A DNA stretch of 64,000 nucleotides from Nocardioides sp. SR21 (GCF_022761125.1 NZ_JAKWJR010000002.1:248001-312000), one strand, 5' to 3'; counted from the stretch's first letter, positions 42,430 to 51,298 are shown. Numbers and translations are program-made. The notes: a model not told the origin generated them from the letters alone.

Positions 42430-43945
42430 GGCTCAGGTCCACCACCCGGTCGACCCCGATGTCCTCGAGGAACGCCGGGTCGTGGCTGGCGACCACGAGC
42501 GCGCCCCGGTAGGACGCGAGCGCCGACACCAGGGCGTCGTACGACGCGAAGTCGAGGTTGTTGGTCGGCTCGTCGAGCAGCAGCAGCTGCGGGGCCGGGT
42601 CGGCCAGCAGCAGCGCTGCGAGCGTCGCGCGGAACCGTTCCCCACCGGACAGGTCGCCGACCTTCCTGTCCGCGGCCGAGCCCCGGAACAGGAAGCGGGC
42701 CAGCCGCGCCCGGACCTCGTTCGGCTCCGCTCCCGGCGCGCGCCGCGCGACGTTGCCGAACACCGTGTCGTCGCGGTCCAGCACGTCGAGCCGCTGGGGG
42801 AGCAGCCCCACCGGCACGCGCGCCTGCTCGACGAGCGAGGTCAGCAGGGTGGTCTTGCCCGACCCGTTCGGGCCGACCAGCGCGACCCGGTCCGGTCCGT
42901 TGATCGGCAGCTCCCCTTCGAGGACGAGCCGTCCGCGCGGCACCTCGGTGCCCGGCAGGTCGATCCGGATCTCGCGGTCGTCGCGCAGGCGGGCCTCGGC
43001 GGCGCCGAGCCGGTCCCGTGCCTGGTCGGACCGGTCGTCGTGCACCCGGCGCAGCCGCGCGGACGACTCCTCCGCCTGCTGCTTCTTCGCGTTGATCGCC
43101 GCCTTGCCGAGCCCGGTGGTGGCCTCGGCCTTCTTGGCGAGCCGGGTGCGCGAGGCGATCTTGCGCTCGGCCTCGATCCGCTCGTTGCGCTGCTTGCGCA
43201 GGTCGGCCTTCGCGGTCGACACCGCCTGCCGGGCGGCGTCCTGCTCGGTCGCGACCTGCTCGGCGTACGACGAGTACCCGCCGCCGTACCACCGCACCCG
43301 GCCGTCGCGCAGGTCGCCGATCCGGTCCATCCGCTCCAGCAGCTCGCGGTCGTGACTGACCACGAGGAGCGACCGGCTCCACCCGTCGACCACGTCGTAC
43401 AGCCGCTCCTTGGCGGCGGTGTCGAGGTTGTTGGTCGGCTCGTCGAGGAGGAGTACGTCGGGTCTGCGCAGCAGCAGCCGCGCGAGCCCGAGCTCGGTGA
43501 CCTCGCCGCCGGAGAGCTGGCCGAGGCGGCGGTCGAGGACGTCGGTGGGGAGACCGAGCCGGGCCAGCTCGGCCTCGGCGCGGTCCTCGACGTCCCAGGC
43601 GTCGCCGATCGTGTCGAAGTGGACAGGGTCGGCGTCGCCTCCCTCGACCGCGCGGATCGCGCGGCGTACCGCCCCGATGCCGAGGAAGTCCTCGACCGGC
43701 TGGTCGACGTCGAGGGTCAGGTCCTGGGGGAGGTAGCCGACCTCGCCGGCCACGGTGACGTGGCCCGACGTCGGCTGCAGCTCGCCGGCGACGAGGCGCA
43801 GGAGGGTGGACTTCCCGGCGCCGTTGGTGCCGACCAGGCCCGACCGGCCGGGGCCGACCAGGAGATCGAGGTTGCTGAGAGCGGGGGTGCCGTCGGGCCA
43901 GGCGAAGGTGAGGCCGGACGCGGCGATGACGGAGGACGAAGACAT
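42419..43945 (-). CDS. ABC-F family ATPase
   Basis: 508 residues with two ATPase cassettes and no membrane segments. Cassette 1: GTNGAGKSTLLRLVAGEL, LSGGEVTELGLARLLL, LLLDEPTNNLD. Cassette 2: GPNGSGKTTLLTSL, LSGGERFRATLAALLL, LLLDEPTNNLD. Between them lies a Lys/Arg-rich linker (about 225-300, RKQRNERIEAERKIASRTRLAKKAEA) that would reach into the ribosome. ABC-F proteins rescue stalled ribosomes or protect them from antibiotics. The 200 bases upstream contain a perfect 10-base palindrome GTCTCGAGAC (43992-44001) that might belong to a regulatory leader. Confidence 0.92.
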   Translation of the reverse strand: MSSSSVIAASGLTFAWPDGTPALSNLDLLVGPGRSGLVGTNGAGKSTLLRLVAGELQPTSGHVTVAGEVGYLPQDLTLDVDQPVEDFLGIGAVRRAIRAVEGGDADPVHFDTIGDAWDVEDRAEAELARLGLPTDVLDRRLGQLSGGEVTELGLARLLLRRPDVLLLDEPTNNLDTAAKERLYDVVDGWSRSLLVVSHDRELLERMDRIGDLRDGRVRWYGGGYSSYAEQVATEQDAARQAVSTAKADLRKQRNERIEAERKIASRTRLAKKAEATTGLGKAAINAKKQQAEESSARLRRVHDDRSDQARDRLGAAEARLRDDREIRIDLPGTEVPRGRLVLEGELPINGPDRVALVGPNGSGKTTLLTSLVEQARVPVGLLPQRLDVLDRDDTVFGNVARRAPGAEPNEVRARLARFLFRGSAADRKVGDLSGGERFRATLAALLLADPAPQLLLLDEPTNNLDFASYDALVSALASYRGALVVASHDPAFLEDIGVDRVVDLSPTP

Positions 43946-44190
43946 GGAGGCTCCAGAGGTGTCGGTGGTCGAGGACGGCGCTCTGACGCCTGTCTCGAGA
44001 CCACGGGGACGCGGGTCACCTCAACGGAGCAACTCGACCTGCCTTCGACGGGAATGGGACCGGACGAGGGTACGTCGCGACGGCCTGTGGACTCCAGCGA
44101 TTAACGGGAGGGGGTCGGGTACAGTCGAAGGAGCACAGCGTCGTGCGTCCGTCTGCTCATCTGTACCCCGTCAGGACCCGCGCTGTGACC

Positions 44191-45771
44191 ATGCCCGTCG
44201 TACTCATCGCCGAAGAGCTCAGCCCCGCCACCGTCGAGGCGCTCGGGCCGGACTTCGAGATCCGGTACTGCAACGGCGCGGACCGTGACGAGCTCCTCGC
44301 GGCGATCCCGGACGCGGACGCGATCCTGGTCCGGTCGGCGACCAAGGTGGACGCCGAGGCGCTCGCCGCCGGGCGTCGGCTCAAGGTGATCGCCCGGGCC
44401 GGCGTCGGCCTGGACAACGTCGACGTGCGCGCCGCCACGATGGCCGGCGTGATGGTCGTGAACGCCCCGACCTCCAACATCGTCTCCGCCGCCGAGCTCG
44501 CCGTCGCGCTGATGCTCGCGGCCGCGCGGCACGTGTCGCCGGCGCACGCGGCGCTGAAGAACGGCGAGTGGAAGCGCTCGCGCTACACCGGCATCGAGCT
44601 GTACGAGAAGACCGTCGGCATCGTCGGCCTCGGCCGCATCGGCGTGCTCGTCGCGCAGCGGCTCAGCGCGTTCGGCATGAAGGTCGTCGCGTACGACCCG
44701 TACGTGCAGGCCGGCCGCGCCGCCCAGATGGGCGTCCGCCTCGTCGACCTGGACACGCTGCTCGTCGAGGCCGACTTCATGTCGGTGCACCTGCCGAAGA
44801 CCGCGGAGACCGCGGGCCTGATCGGCGCCGAGCAGCTGGCCAAGGTGAAGTCGTCGCTGGTGCTCGTGAACGCCGCGCGCGGCGGGATCGTCGACGAGTC
44901 CGCGCTGTACGCCGCGCTCAAGGAGGGCCGTGTGGCTGCGGCCGGCCTCGACGTGTTCGCCGAGGAGCCGTGCACCGACAGCCCGCTGTTCGAGCTCGAG
45001 AACGTCGTCGCCACCCCGCACCTCGGCGCGTCCACCGACGAGGCGCAGGAGAAGGCCGGCATCGCGGTCGCGAGGTCCGTGCGCCTGGCGCTCTCCGGCG
45101 AGCTCGTCCCCGACGCGGTCAACGTGCAGGGCGGCGTGATCGCCGAGGACGTGCGCCCCGGCATCCCGCTCACCGAGAAGCTCGGTCGCGTGTTCACCGG
45201 CCTCGCGGGCGAGGTCGCCCAGCAGGTCGACGTCGAGGTCCGCGGCGAGATCACCGACTACGACGTCAAGGTGCTCGAGCTCGCCGCCCTCAAGGGGATC
45301 TTCGCCGACATCGTCGAGGACCAGGTGTCGTACGTGAACGCGCCGCTGCTGGCCGCCGAGCGCGGCACCGCCGTACGTCTCGTCGCCGACCCGGAGAGCC
45401 CGGACCACCGCAACCTGATCACGATCCGCGGCACCCTCGCCGACGGCTCGCAGGTCTCGGTCAGCGGCACGCTGATCGGCATCGGCCAGCGTGAGCGGCT
45501 GGTGGAGGTCAACGGCTTCGACGTCGACCTCGAGCCCACCGAGCACCTCGCGTTCCTGACGTACGGCGACCGCCCGGGCATGGTCGGAACGGTCGGCGTG
45601 ATCCTCGGCGACGCCGGCATCAACATCGCCGGCATGCAGGTCTCGCGGCAGGCGCCGGGCGGCCAGGCGCTGGTCGCGCTGTCGGTCGACACCGCGATCC
45701 CCGCCGACACCCTCGCCGACATCCAGCACGCGATCGACGCCGAGTCGGTGCGGGCCGTCAACCTCGTCTGA
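44191..45771 (+). CDS. serA: D-3-phosphoglycerate dehydrogenase
   Basis: 526 residues from ATG 44191, the usual length for the long actinobacterial form; GTG 44185 is a nearby alternative. Catalytic and NAD parts: ARAGVGLDNVDV, VGIVGLGRIGVLVAQRL, NAARGGIVDESAL (Arg), the Glu in AEEPC and the His in TPHLGAST. An intervening ASB domain (about 320-450) and a C-terminal ACT domain (LTYGDRPGMVGTVGVILGDAGINIAGMQV) provide serine feedback. It makes 3-phosphohydroxypyruvate for serine synthesis. A TACAGT -10 candidate lies at 44120-44125. Confidence 0.95.
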   Translation: MPVVLIAEELSPATVEALGPDFEIRYCNGADRDELLAAIPDADAILVRSATKVDAEALAAGRRLKVIARAGVGLDNVDVRAATMAGVMVVNAPTSNIVSAAELAVALMLAAARHVSPAHAALKNGEWKRSRYTGIELYEKTVGIVGLGRIGVLVAQRLSAFGMKVVAYDPYVQAGRAAQMGVRLVDLDTLLVEADFMSVHLPKTAETAGLIGAEQLAKVKSSLVLVNAARGGIVDESALYAALKEGRVAAAGLDVFAEEPCTDSPLFELENVVATPHLGASTDEAQEKAGIAVARSVRLALSGELVPDAVNVQGGVIAEDVRPGIPLTEKLGRVFTGLAGEVAQQVDVEVRGEITDYDVKVLELAALKGIFADIVEDQVSYVNAPLLAAERGTAVRLVADPESPDHRNLITIRGTLADGSQVSVSGTLIGIGQRERLVEVNGFDVDLEPTEHLAFLTYGDRPGMVGTVGVILGDAGINIAGMQVSRQAPGGQALVALSVDTAIPADTLADIQHAIDAESVRAVNLV

Positions 45772-45778
45772 GGTCCGG

Positions 45779-46276
45779 TCAGGCGAGCCGCTTGCGGTAC
45801 CAGTGGTCGGAGTACGGGCCGCCCGAGTGGGGCGGGGTCTCGCGGTAGCCCAGGGACGCGTAGAGCCGCTGGGACTCCACGAGGTCGCGGCGGGTGTCGA
45901 GACGGAGCTCGACCATGCCCATCGCGCGGCAGCGGTGCTCCACCTCGGTCATCAGCCGGCGCCCTAGCCCGAGCCTCCGGTGCTCGCGGCCGACGTACAG
46001 CCGGCGCACCTCGCCGACCTGGTCCTCCACTCGGACGAGACCGACGCATCCGCAGACCTCGTCGTCGAGCATCGCCAGGAGGAAGACGCCATGAGGGGCG
46101 ACGAGATCGTCGGTGGGGTGCTCCGCCAGCGCCGCCTCGAGCTCGGCGTCGGTCGCCGGTCGGCCGTAGTAGCGGCTGGCGACGTCGTCGAGGTAGGCGT
46201 GCAGCGCCTGCTCGGCCGGCGGTGAGGTGGGGGCGACCTCGACGATCCTGATCGCTCCGGCATCCACGGCGGACAT
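45779..46276 (-). CDS. GNAT acetyltransferase
   Basis: 165 residues from ATG 46276. Acetyl-CoA motif VRRLYVGREHRRLGLGRRLM (Q/RxxGxG/A type) and a C-terminal LRLDTRRDLVESQRLYASLGYRE are standard for the family. Substrate unknown. The stop faces the serA stop at a distance of 7 bases. Confidence 0.88.
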   Translation of the reverse strand: MSAVDAGAIRIVEVAPTSPPAEQALHAYLDDVASRYYGRPATDAELEAALAEHPTDDLVAPHGVFLLAMLDDEVCGCVGLVRVEDQVGEVRRLYVGREHRRLGLGRRLMTEVEHRCRAMGMVELRLDTRRDLVESQRLYASLGYRETPPHSGGPYSDHWYRKRLA

Positions 46277-46299
46277 CCTGGCACCGCAGGGTCCAGGGC

Positions 46300-46320
46300 G
46301 TGAAACCGGTGTGAAACCGG
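46300..46320 (+). promoter_or_regulatory. 11-bp-spaced direct repeat ahead of an efflux gene
   Basis: GTGAAACCGG occurs at 46300-46309 and again at 46311-46320, so the copies are one helical turn apart, as in sites of OmpR/PhoB-type response regulators. TACGGT (46339-46344) follows as a -10 candidate about six bases before the ATG at 46351. Confidence 0.55.
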
Positions 46321-46350
46321 GCTGAAGGCGGCCGAACCTACGGTCGGCGC

Positions 46351-47805
46351 ATGACCACCACCACTGCGCTCCCGGCTCCGTCGCGCACCTATCCCTCCCT
46401 GCGCGCCGCGTGGATCCCGATGGCCGCGCTGTGCCTCGCGTTCTTCGTGGAGATGGTCGACAACACGCTGCTGTCGATCGCCCTGCCGACCATCGGCCGT
46501 GACCTCGGCAGCGGCACGGCGGCGCTGCAGTGGGTGACCGGCGCGTATGCGCTCACCTTCGGCGGCCTGCTGCTCACCGCCGGCTCGATGGCCGACCGGC
46601 TCGGTCGCCGCCGGGTGCTGCTGGTCGGGCTCGCGGTGTTCGGGCTGGTCAGTCTCTGCGTCGTGGCCGTCAGCACCGCCGGTGAGCTGATCGCGCTGCG
46701 GGCGGTGCTCGGCATTGCGGCCGCGGCGATGGCGCCGATCACGAACTCCCTGGTGTTCCGGCTCTTCGACGACAAGGCGCTCCGGATGCGCGCGATCACC
46801 GTGATGATGGTCGTCGGCATGTCCGGGTTCGTCCTCGGCCCGTTGCTCGGCGGCACCGCGCTGGCGCACGTGAGCTGGGAGTGGCTGCTGGTCGTCAACG
46901 CGCCGATCGCGCTGATCGCGGCGATCGGCGTGCGGCTCGGCGTCCCCGCCGACCGGCCCGAGGACCTGACGAACGACCGGCTCGACCTCCCCGGCGCGGT
47001 GCTCAGCATCACGACCATCGGGCTCGCCTGCTGGTCGCTGACGAGCGGCGTCCTCTACGGCTGGCTCTCCGCGGTCACCGTCGCGTCGGTGGTCGGCGCG
47101 ATCGTCGCCGGGATCGGGTTCGTCCTGCACGAGCGGCGTACCGCCGAGCCGATGCTGGACCTGAAGCTGTTCTCGAACGGCACCGTCCGCGGTGCCTCCA
47201 TCGCCCAGATCGGCACGGCGATCGCGATGGCCGGCGTGATGTTCGGGCTGATCCTGCACTTCCAGTTCGCCTACGGCTGGAGCCCGGTGAAGGCCGGCCT
47301 GGCGAACCTGCCGATCATCGTCACGATGATCGCTGCGACCCCGTTCTCGGAGTGGCTCGCGAAGCGGTACGGCCACCGGATCGCCTGCCTGGTCGGCGCC
47401 GCGTTCCTCGGCGGGTCACTCGCCGGCATGTCCTGGGCGGTCTTCCACGGGTACGCCGCCATCGCCGCCTGCATGGTGCTGATGACGATCGGCCTGCGCA
47501 CCGTGATGACGATCTGCGCGGTCGCGCTCGTCGACGCGATGCCGGCCAACCGCACGTCCATCGGCACCGCGCTCAACGACACCGCCCAGGAGGTCGGCAC
47601 CAGCGTCGGCACCGCCGTGATCGGCACGATGATCGCCGCGCTGGTCACCACCCAGCTCCCCGACGGAGTCTGGAGCAGCGACCTCGTGCAGTCGTTCTTC
47701 CACGGCGAGCGGGTCACCTACGCGCTGCTCGCGGTCGTCGTCGGCCTCGTCGCCGGCTACGGCGCCTCGACCCTCACCGACTCGCGCAGCACCGAGGAGC
47801 CCTAG
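46351..47805 (+). CDS. MFS drug transporter, DHA2 (14-TM, EmrB/QacA) type
   Basis: 484 residues. About 14 membrane segments and DHA2 motifs: DNTLLSIALPTIGRDLG in segment 1, QWVTGAYALTFGGLLLTAGSMADRLGRRRVLLVGLAVF (motif A) and VLGPLLGGTALAHVSWEWLLVVNAPI (motif C). It should export drugs or other small molecules with protons. A TACGGT box sits just ahead of the ATG with no Shine-Dalgarno, so the mRNA may be leaderless; tandem GTGAAACCGG repeats upstream suggest regulation. Confidence 0.92.
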   Translation: MTTTTALPAPSRTYPSLRAAWIPMAALCLAFFVEMVDNTLLSIALPTIGRDLGSGTAALQWVTGAYALTFGGLLLTAGSMADRLGRRRVLLVGLAVFGLVSLCVVAVSTAGELIALRAVLGIAAAAMAPITNSLVFRLFDDKALRMRAITVMMVVGMSGFVLGPLLGGTALAHVSWEWLLVVNAPIALIAAIGVRLGVPADRPEDLTNDRLDLPGAVLSITTIGLACWSLTSGVLYGWLSAVTVASVVGAIVAGIGFVLHERRTAEPMLDLKLFSNGTVRGASIAQIGTAIAMAGVMFGLILHFQFAYGWSPVKAGLANLPIIVTMIAATPFSEWLAKRYGHRIACLVGAAFLGGSLAGMSWAVFHGYAAIAACMVLMTIGLRTVMTICAVALVDAMPANRTSIGTALNDTAQEVGTSVGTAVIGTMIAALVTTQLPDGVWSSDLVQSFFHGERVTYALLAVVVGLVAGYGASTLTDSRSTEEP

Positions 47806-48119
47806 GCCGGTTCCTGGACAGGGATCGCGCCGACACCCCGGATCGCGACCTCGGTGACCTCCTGGGAGACGTCGAAGGTCGCGTCGATCTCGACGTCGGT
47901 GATCTGGTACCCACCGTTGGCCGGAGCCTTCTCGACGAGACCGAGGTGCAGCCGGTGGGGCTCCGGCACGATGCCGGGGTTGACGGCCTCGAGCGTCACC
48001 GAGAACCCGGTCTGCGGACAGCTGCCGCGGCCCTGGACCCGGACCAGGCGGTTCTCGCCCGTGTAGATCGCGACGGCCGAGAAGTCGCTCGCGGGCCACG
48101 CGCAGAGGAGTTCGCTCAT
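47802..48119 (-). CDS. Small hypothetical protein
   Basis: 105 residues from ATG 48119. The N-terminal stretch SELLCAWPASDFSAVAIYTGENRLVRVQGRG and later VEIDATFDVSQEVTEVAIRGVG look like a small beta-rich domain; a Cys occurs at 6 and another at about 34. No family recognised. It converges with the MFS gene with a 4-base overlap. Confidence 0.65.
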   Translation of the reverse strand: MSELLCAWPASDFSAVAIYTGENRLVRVQGRGSCPQTGFSVTLEAVNPGIVPEPHRLHLGLVEKAPANGGYQITDVEIDATFDVSQEVTEVAIRGVGAIPVQEPA

Positions 48120-48167
48120 CCTCGCAAGCTAGCGGTCGCGGAGAGACCCGGTCATGACCACTTTGGG

Positions 48168-49787
48168 CTACGCACCGCGACGCAGCCGGATGCCCGGGCG
48201 CGCTTCCAGGACGGCGCCGGCCTCGACGACGGGCTCGCCGTTGACCACGACGTGGTGGACGCCGGTGGAGTAGCGGTGCGGGTCGTCGTACGTCGCGTGG
48301 TCGATGACGGTGCTCGGATCGAGGACCACGACGTCGGCGTAGGCGCCCGGCGCGAGACGGCCGCGGTCGCGGAGGCCGAGGCCGTCGCACGGCAGCGAGG
48401 TCAGGCGGCGTACGGCGTCGGCGAAGTCGGTGACGCCGCGCTCGCGCACGTAGTGGCCGAGGAACCGCGCGAACGTGCCATAGGTGCGCGGGTGCGTCGG
48501 CTCGTCGGTGTGGGGCGCGACGGCCGCGTAGGCCTCGGCGTCCGAGCCGAGCGAGACCCAGGGCTGGGCCAGGCCGAGCTCGACGTTCGCCTCGTCCATG
48601 AGGAAGTACGCGACACCGGTCTCGGCGTCGCGCGCGACGATCTCGAGCAGGGTGTCGGCGGGGGAGAGGCCGAGTTCGCCGGCGAGGTCCGACAGGTGCC
48701 GGCCGCGGGCGGGCGTCCCGTCGGAGAGGTCGGAGAAGAACAGGATGCCCTCGCCCTCGCTGGCGGCGAGGAAGAGGTTCTCGAAGCCGCCGCCGCTCTC
48801 GGTGCTCATGGCGGCCGCGATCTCCCGGCGTACGACGGGGTCGGCGAGCCGGCGGGCGAGCGCGTCCGGGCCGCCGTCGTGGAACCGCGGCGGGATGCAG
48901 GCGGCGAGCGCCGTACCGCCGGCGGTGTAGGGGTACATGTTCGCGCCGACCTCGCGGCCGGCGTCGCGGGCGGCCTGGATCCTCTCGATCGCGAGCGCCA
49001 TCTTCGGCCAGTTCCGCCGGCCGGCCGCCTTCAGGTGGTAGACCTCCGCGCGACACCCCGCGCGCTCGCCGATCAGCAGCAGCTCGTCGAGGCACTCGAG
49101 GAACTCGTCGCCCTCGCTGCGCATGTGGGAGATGTAGGTGCCGCCGTACTCGCCGACCGGGCCGCAGACCGCGATCAGCTCGTCGGTGCTCGCGTAGTTG
49201 CCGGGCGGGTAGATCAGCGCGGTCCCGATCCCGAGCGCGCCGTCCTGCATCTCCTCGCGCATCAGCCCGACCAGGCGATCGAGCTCGTGCGCGGAGAGCG
49301 GGCGGTCGTCGAACCTCGCGCCGAGCACGCGCAGGTTGTGGCCACCGACGAAGCTCGCGACGTTCTGCGCAACGCCTCTCCGCTCGAGGTGGTCGAGGCC
49401 GTCGGCGAGGTGGTCGAACACCAGGCGTACGCCGCCCTCCTCGTGTCCACCGGCCAGCGCGCCGACCATCTCGCGCACGTCGTCGTTGCCCGGCCCCAGC
49501 GAGAACGCCTCGCCGAACACCTGCGTCGTCACGCCCTGCAGCAGGTCCGACGTACCGGCGCCGTCCTGCTGGAGCGACCCCCACGCGTGGCTGAGCACGT
49601 TGACGAACCCGGGCGCCACCGCCAGTCCCGTCGCGTCGATCCGCCTGGCTCCCGGCGTGTCCGGCAGCTGCCCCGGTGGCGCCACCTGGACGACACGGTC
49701 GCCCTCGACCGCCACGTCGGCCCGCACGCCCTCGCTCCCACTGCCGTCGTAGACCGTGCCCCCGGTGATCACCAGCGTCGTCGCCAT
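48168..49787 (-). CDS. D-aminoacylase-family amidohydrolase with altered metal site
   Basis: 539 residues from ATG 49787. The fold is that of N-acyl-D-amino-acid deacylases: VITGGTVYDGSGSEGVRADVAVEGDRV, GVTTQVFGEAFSLGP, IYPPGNYASTDELIAVC, GGTYISHMRSEGDEF, VYHLKAAGRRNWPK, and a C-terminal LRDRGRLAPGAYADVVVLDP. The first metal motif, HxH in typical members, reads VLSH, keeping only His67, and the usual bridging Cys position is Glu93. This matches a subgroup with a reduced metal site, so the substrate may not be an N-acyl-D-amino acid. It is monocistronic. Confidence 0.85.
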   Translation of the reverse strand: MATTLVITGGTVYDGSGSEGVRADVAVEGDRVVQVAPPGQLPDTPGARRIDATGLAVAPGFVNVLSHAWGSLQQDGAGTSDLLQGVTTQVFGEAFSLGPGNDDVREMVGALAGGHEEGGVRLVFDHLADGLDHLERRGVAQNVASFVGGHNLRVLGARFDDRPLSAHELDRLVGLMREEMQDGALGIGTALIYPPGNYASTDELIAVCGPVGEYGGTYISHMRSEGDEFLECLDELLLIGERAGCRAEVYHLKAAGRRNWPKMALAIERIQAARDAGREVGANMYPYTAGGTALAACIPPRFHDGGPDALARRLADPVVRREIAAAMSTESGGGFENLFLAASEGEGILFFSDLSDGTPARGRHLSDLAGELGLSPADTLLEIVARDAETGVAYFLMDEANVELGLAQPWVSLGSDAEAYAAVAPHTDEPTHPRTYGTFARFLGHYVRERGVTDFADAVRRLTSLPCDGLGLRDRGRLAPGAYADVVVLDPSTVIDHATYDDPHRYSTGVHHVVVNGEPVVEAGAVLEARPGIRLRRGA

Positions 49788-49913
49788 GGGGCCACCCTGC
49801 CCCGTGGTGGGTCGCCGCGGTTCGTGCGTCGCGACGAATTCGGGTGCGAGCGTCGGAGCCGGTCCCTAGGGTGTCGTCACCAGCCGGCAGGACCGCACCA
49901 GAGGAGGTGGCTC

Positions 49914-49937
49914 GTGAAGCCGACGAACCCAGCCTGA
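49914..49937 (+). CDS. Possible 7-codon leader peptide
   Basis: GTG AAG CCG ACG AAC CCA GCC TGA, reading MKPTNPA. It sits four bases after a very strong GAGGAGGTGG ribosome-binding site and 31 bases before the next ATG. A candidate -10 (TAGGGT, 49867-49872) lies upstream. The strong site without a long gene suggests a regulatory upstream ORF, or a remnant. Confidence 0.4.
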   Translation: MKPTNPA

Positions 49938-49968
49938 CCGCCAGGGTCGGGCGACAGAGAGGTTTCAC

Positions 49969-50274
49969 ATGACCACCAAGCGCTTCTACCGGCGCCGGTT
50001 CCTCAACCGGCGCGGCTTCCACGCGGGCGCGTACGTCCTGGCGGACTGTCAGATCGACGTCTTCCGTCCCCTCAGTGGTGCCCCGCAGTACTCGATCGAC
50101 GCCCAGCTCACCGTCGCCGACTGCGGCCGCATCGCGACCATCGACTTCGCCGCCAGCGACGAGGCCACCGCGCGCAACGCGCTCCACAAGGCGCGTCTGC
50201 TCCGCGATGTCGTCGTCGACTTCACCGCTGCCCTCGAGGCGACCGTCGACGACTGGCGTGATCGCCAGGGCTGA
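49969..50274 (+). CDS. Small basic hypothetical protein
   Basis: 101 residues from ATG 49969, behind AGAGAGG. The N-terminus is strongly basic (TKRFYRRRFLNRRG), followed by a predicted beta-alpha part with VADCGRIATIDFAASDEATARNALHKARLL. A Cys pair (about 27 and 52) is present. No family recognised; the basic start would fit nucleic-acid or membrane-surface binding. Confidence 0.7.
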   Translation: MTTKRFYRRRFLNRRGFHAGAYVLADCQIDVFRPLSGAPQYSIDAQLTVADCGRIATIDFAASDEATARNALHKARLLRDVVVDFTAALEATVDDWRDRQG

Positions 50275-50327
50275 GTCCGACGGTCAGATCGGTCAACTCG
50301 GGACGCTGAACGACCGACAACCCCTGT

Positions 50328-50819
50328 GTGACGGACGCGGTCGCAACCTCGCTCATCGACGTTCTACGGCCATGGATGCCGTTGATCGTTGCGATCGGAC
50401 TGCTGTGCCTGGCCATCGCGGCCCCGCTACCGGGCCGAGGTCCCCGGCCCTTCCAGCGGCGCGACCCGTGGAGGGGGTTCCGGTTCGCAGCTCGCGAGAC
50501 GGTGATGAGCAGAGCCGGCGGGCGCTGTGAGGGGCAGGTCTTCCTCGCCTGGGGCCGGTGTCGGGAGACCGCCACCGAGGCTGACCATGTCTACCCGTGG
50601 TCACGCGGCGGCCCGACGGTCCTCAGCAACGGCCAGGCGTTGTGCAGCGGCCACAATCGGAGGAAGTCGAACATGCGGCCGCCCTGGTGGTACGTCAGCG
50701 CACTCGAGCGCCGTCGGGTCGGCTACTTCCCGGCCGGTGCCGACCTGCGGGTGCTGGCGCGGATGAACCACGACGAGCTTGCGGCGCGTGCGGCCTGGGC
50801 GGAGCGCCGTACGCGATAG
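50328..50819 (+). CDS. HNH endonuclease-like protein with N-terminal membrane segment
   Basis: 163 residues from GTG 50328; ATG 50376 is an alternative start that keeps the hydrophobic segment. Residues about 17-35 (MPLIVAIGLLCLAIAAPLP) form a membrane or signal anchor. The HNH core follows: Cys67 and Cys78, ADHVYPWSRGG (His87), Asn101, CSGHNRRK (Cys106, His109, Asn110), with the Cys residues as zinc ligands. Standard HNH nucleases are cytosolic; a membrane-tethered form could act on incoming or extracellular DNA. No restriction or toxin partner is nearby. Confidence 0.8.
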   Translation: MTDAVATSLIDVLRPWMPLIVAIGLLCLAIAAPLPGRGPRPFQRRDPWRGFRFAARETVMSRAGGRCEGQVFLAWGRCRETATEADHVYPWSRGGPTVLSNGQALCSGHNRRKSNMRPPWWYVSALERRRVGYFPAGADLRVLARMNHDELAARAAWAERRTR

Positions 50820-50853
50820 GCCGCGGACGCAGCTGCGGTGGGAGGATGCCGAG

Positions 50854-51288
50854 ATGCAGCTGACCGTCGTCCCCGTCACCGACGCGACCGCCGGTGCGTG
50901 GGCCGAGATCCACAACCGGATCATCCCGGCCGACCCGCTGTCGGAGGACGACGTGCGGGAGCGGATGACCCGCAACGAGCTGACGCTGGCGTACGACGGC
51001 GACGTACTCGTCGGCAACGCCACGCTGCGGCCGCCGGCCGGCGAGGAGCGGATCGCGACGGTGATCGTGCGGATCCTGCCGGAGCACCGCGGCCGGGGTC
51101 TCGGCACCGAGTACTACGACGCCGTCCTGGAGCGGGTCGCCGAGCTCGAGCCGGAGCGGATCGAGACGGTCGTGCTCGCGGCCAACGAGGGCGGGCTGAG
51201 GTTCGCCGAGAACCTGGGCTTCGAGGAGCACGACCGCTACATGCTCGACGGCACCTCACCCGAATGGGTCGACCTGCACCTCGCCTGA
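50854..51288 (+). CDS. GNAT acetyltransferase
   Basis: 144 residues from ATG 50854 behind GGAGGA. Acetyl-CoA loop VRILPEHRGRGLGTEYYDAVLER and terminal LAANEGGLRFAENLGFEEHDRY mark a single GNAT domain. Substrate unknown. A hairpin (51299-51319) follows the stop. Confidence 0.88.
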   Translation: MQLTVVPVTDATAGAWAEIHNRIIPADPLSEDDVRERMTRNELTLAYDGDVLVGNATLRPPAGEERIATVIVRILPEHRGRGLGTEYYDAVLERVAELEPERIETVVLAANEGGLRFAENLGFEEHDRYMLDGTSPEWVDLHLA

Positions 51289-51298
51289 GTGACATCTC

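Noticed and set aside
43946..44142. Attenuator leader for the ABC-F gene
   Set aside because: Only a 10-bp palindrome is visible; I could not find a leader peptide or competing hairpins, so an antibiotic-responsive attenuator cannot be supported.
46881..49937. 1018-residue open frame on the plus strand
   Set aside because: It runs antisense to or out of frame with the MFS, small hypothetical and D-aminoacylase-like genes, is Arg/Gly-rich without domains, and is a normal by-product of high GC content.
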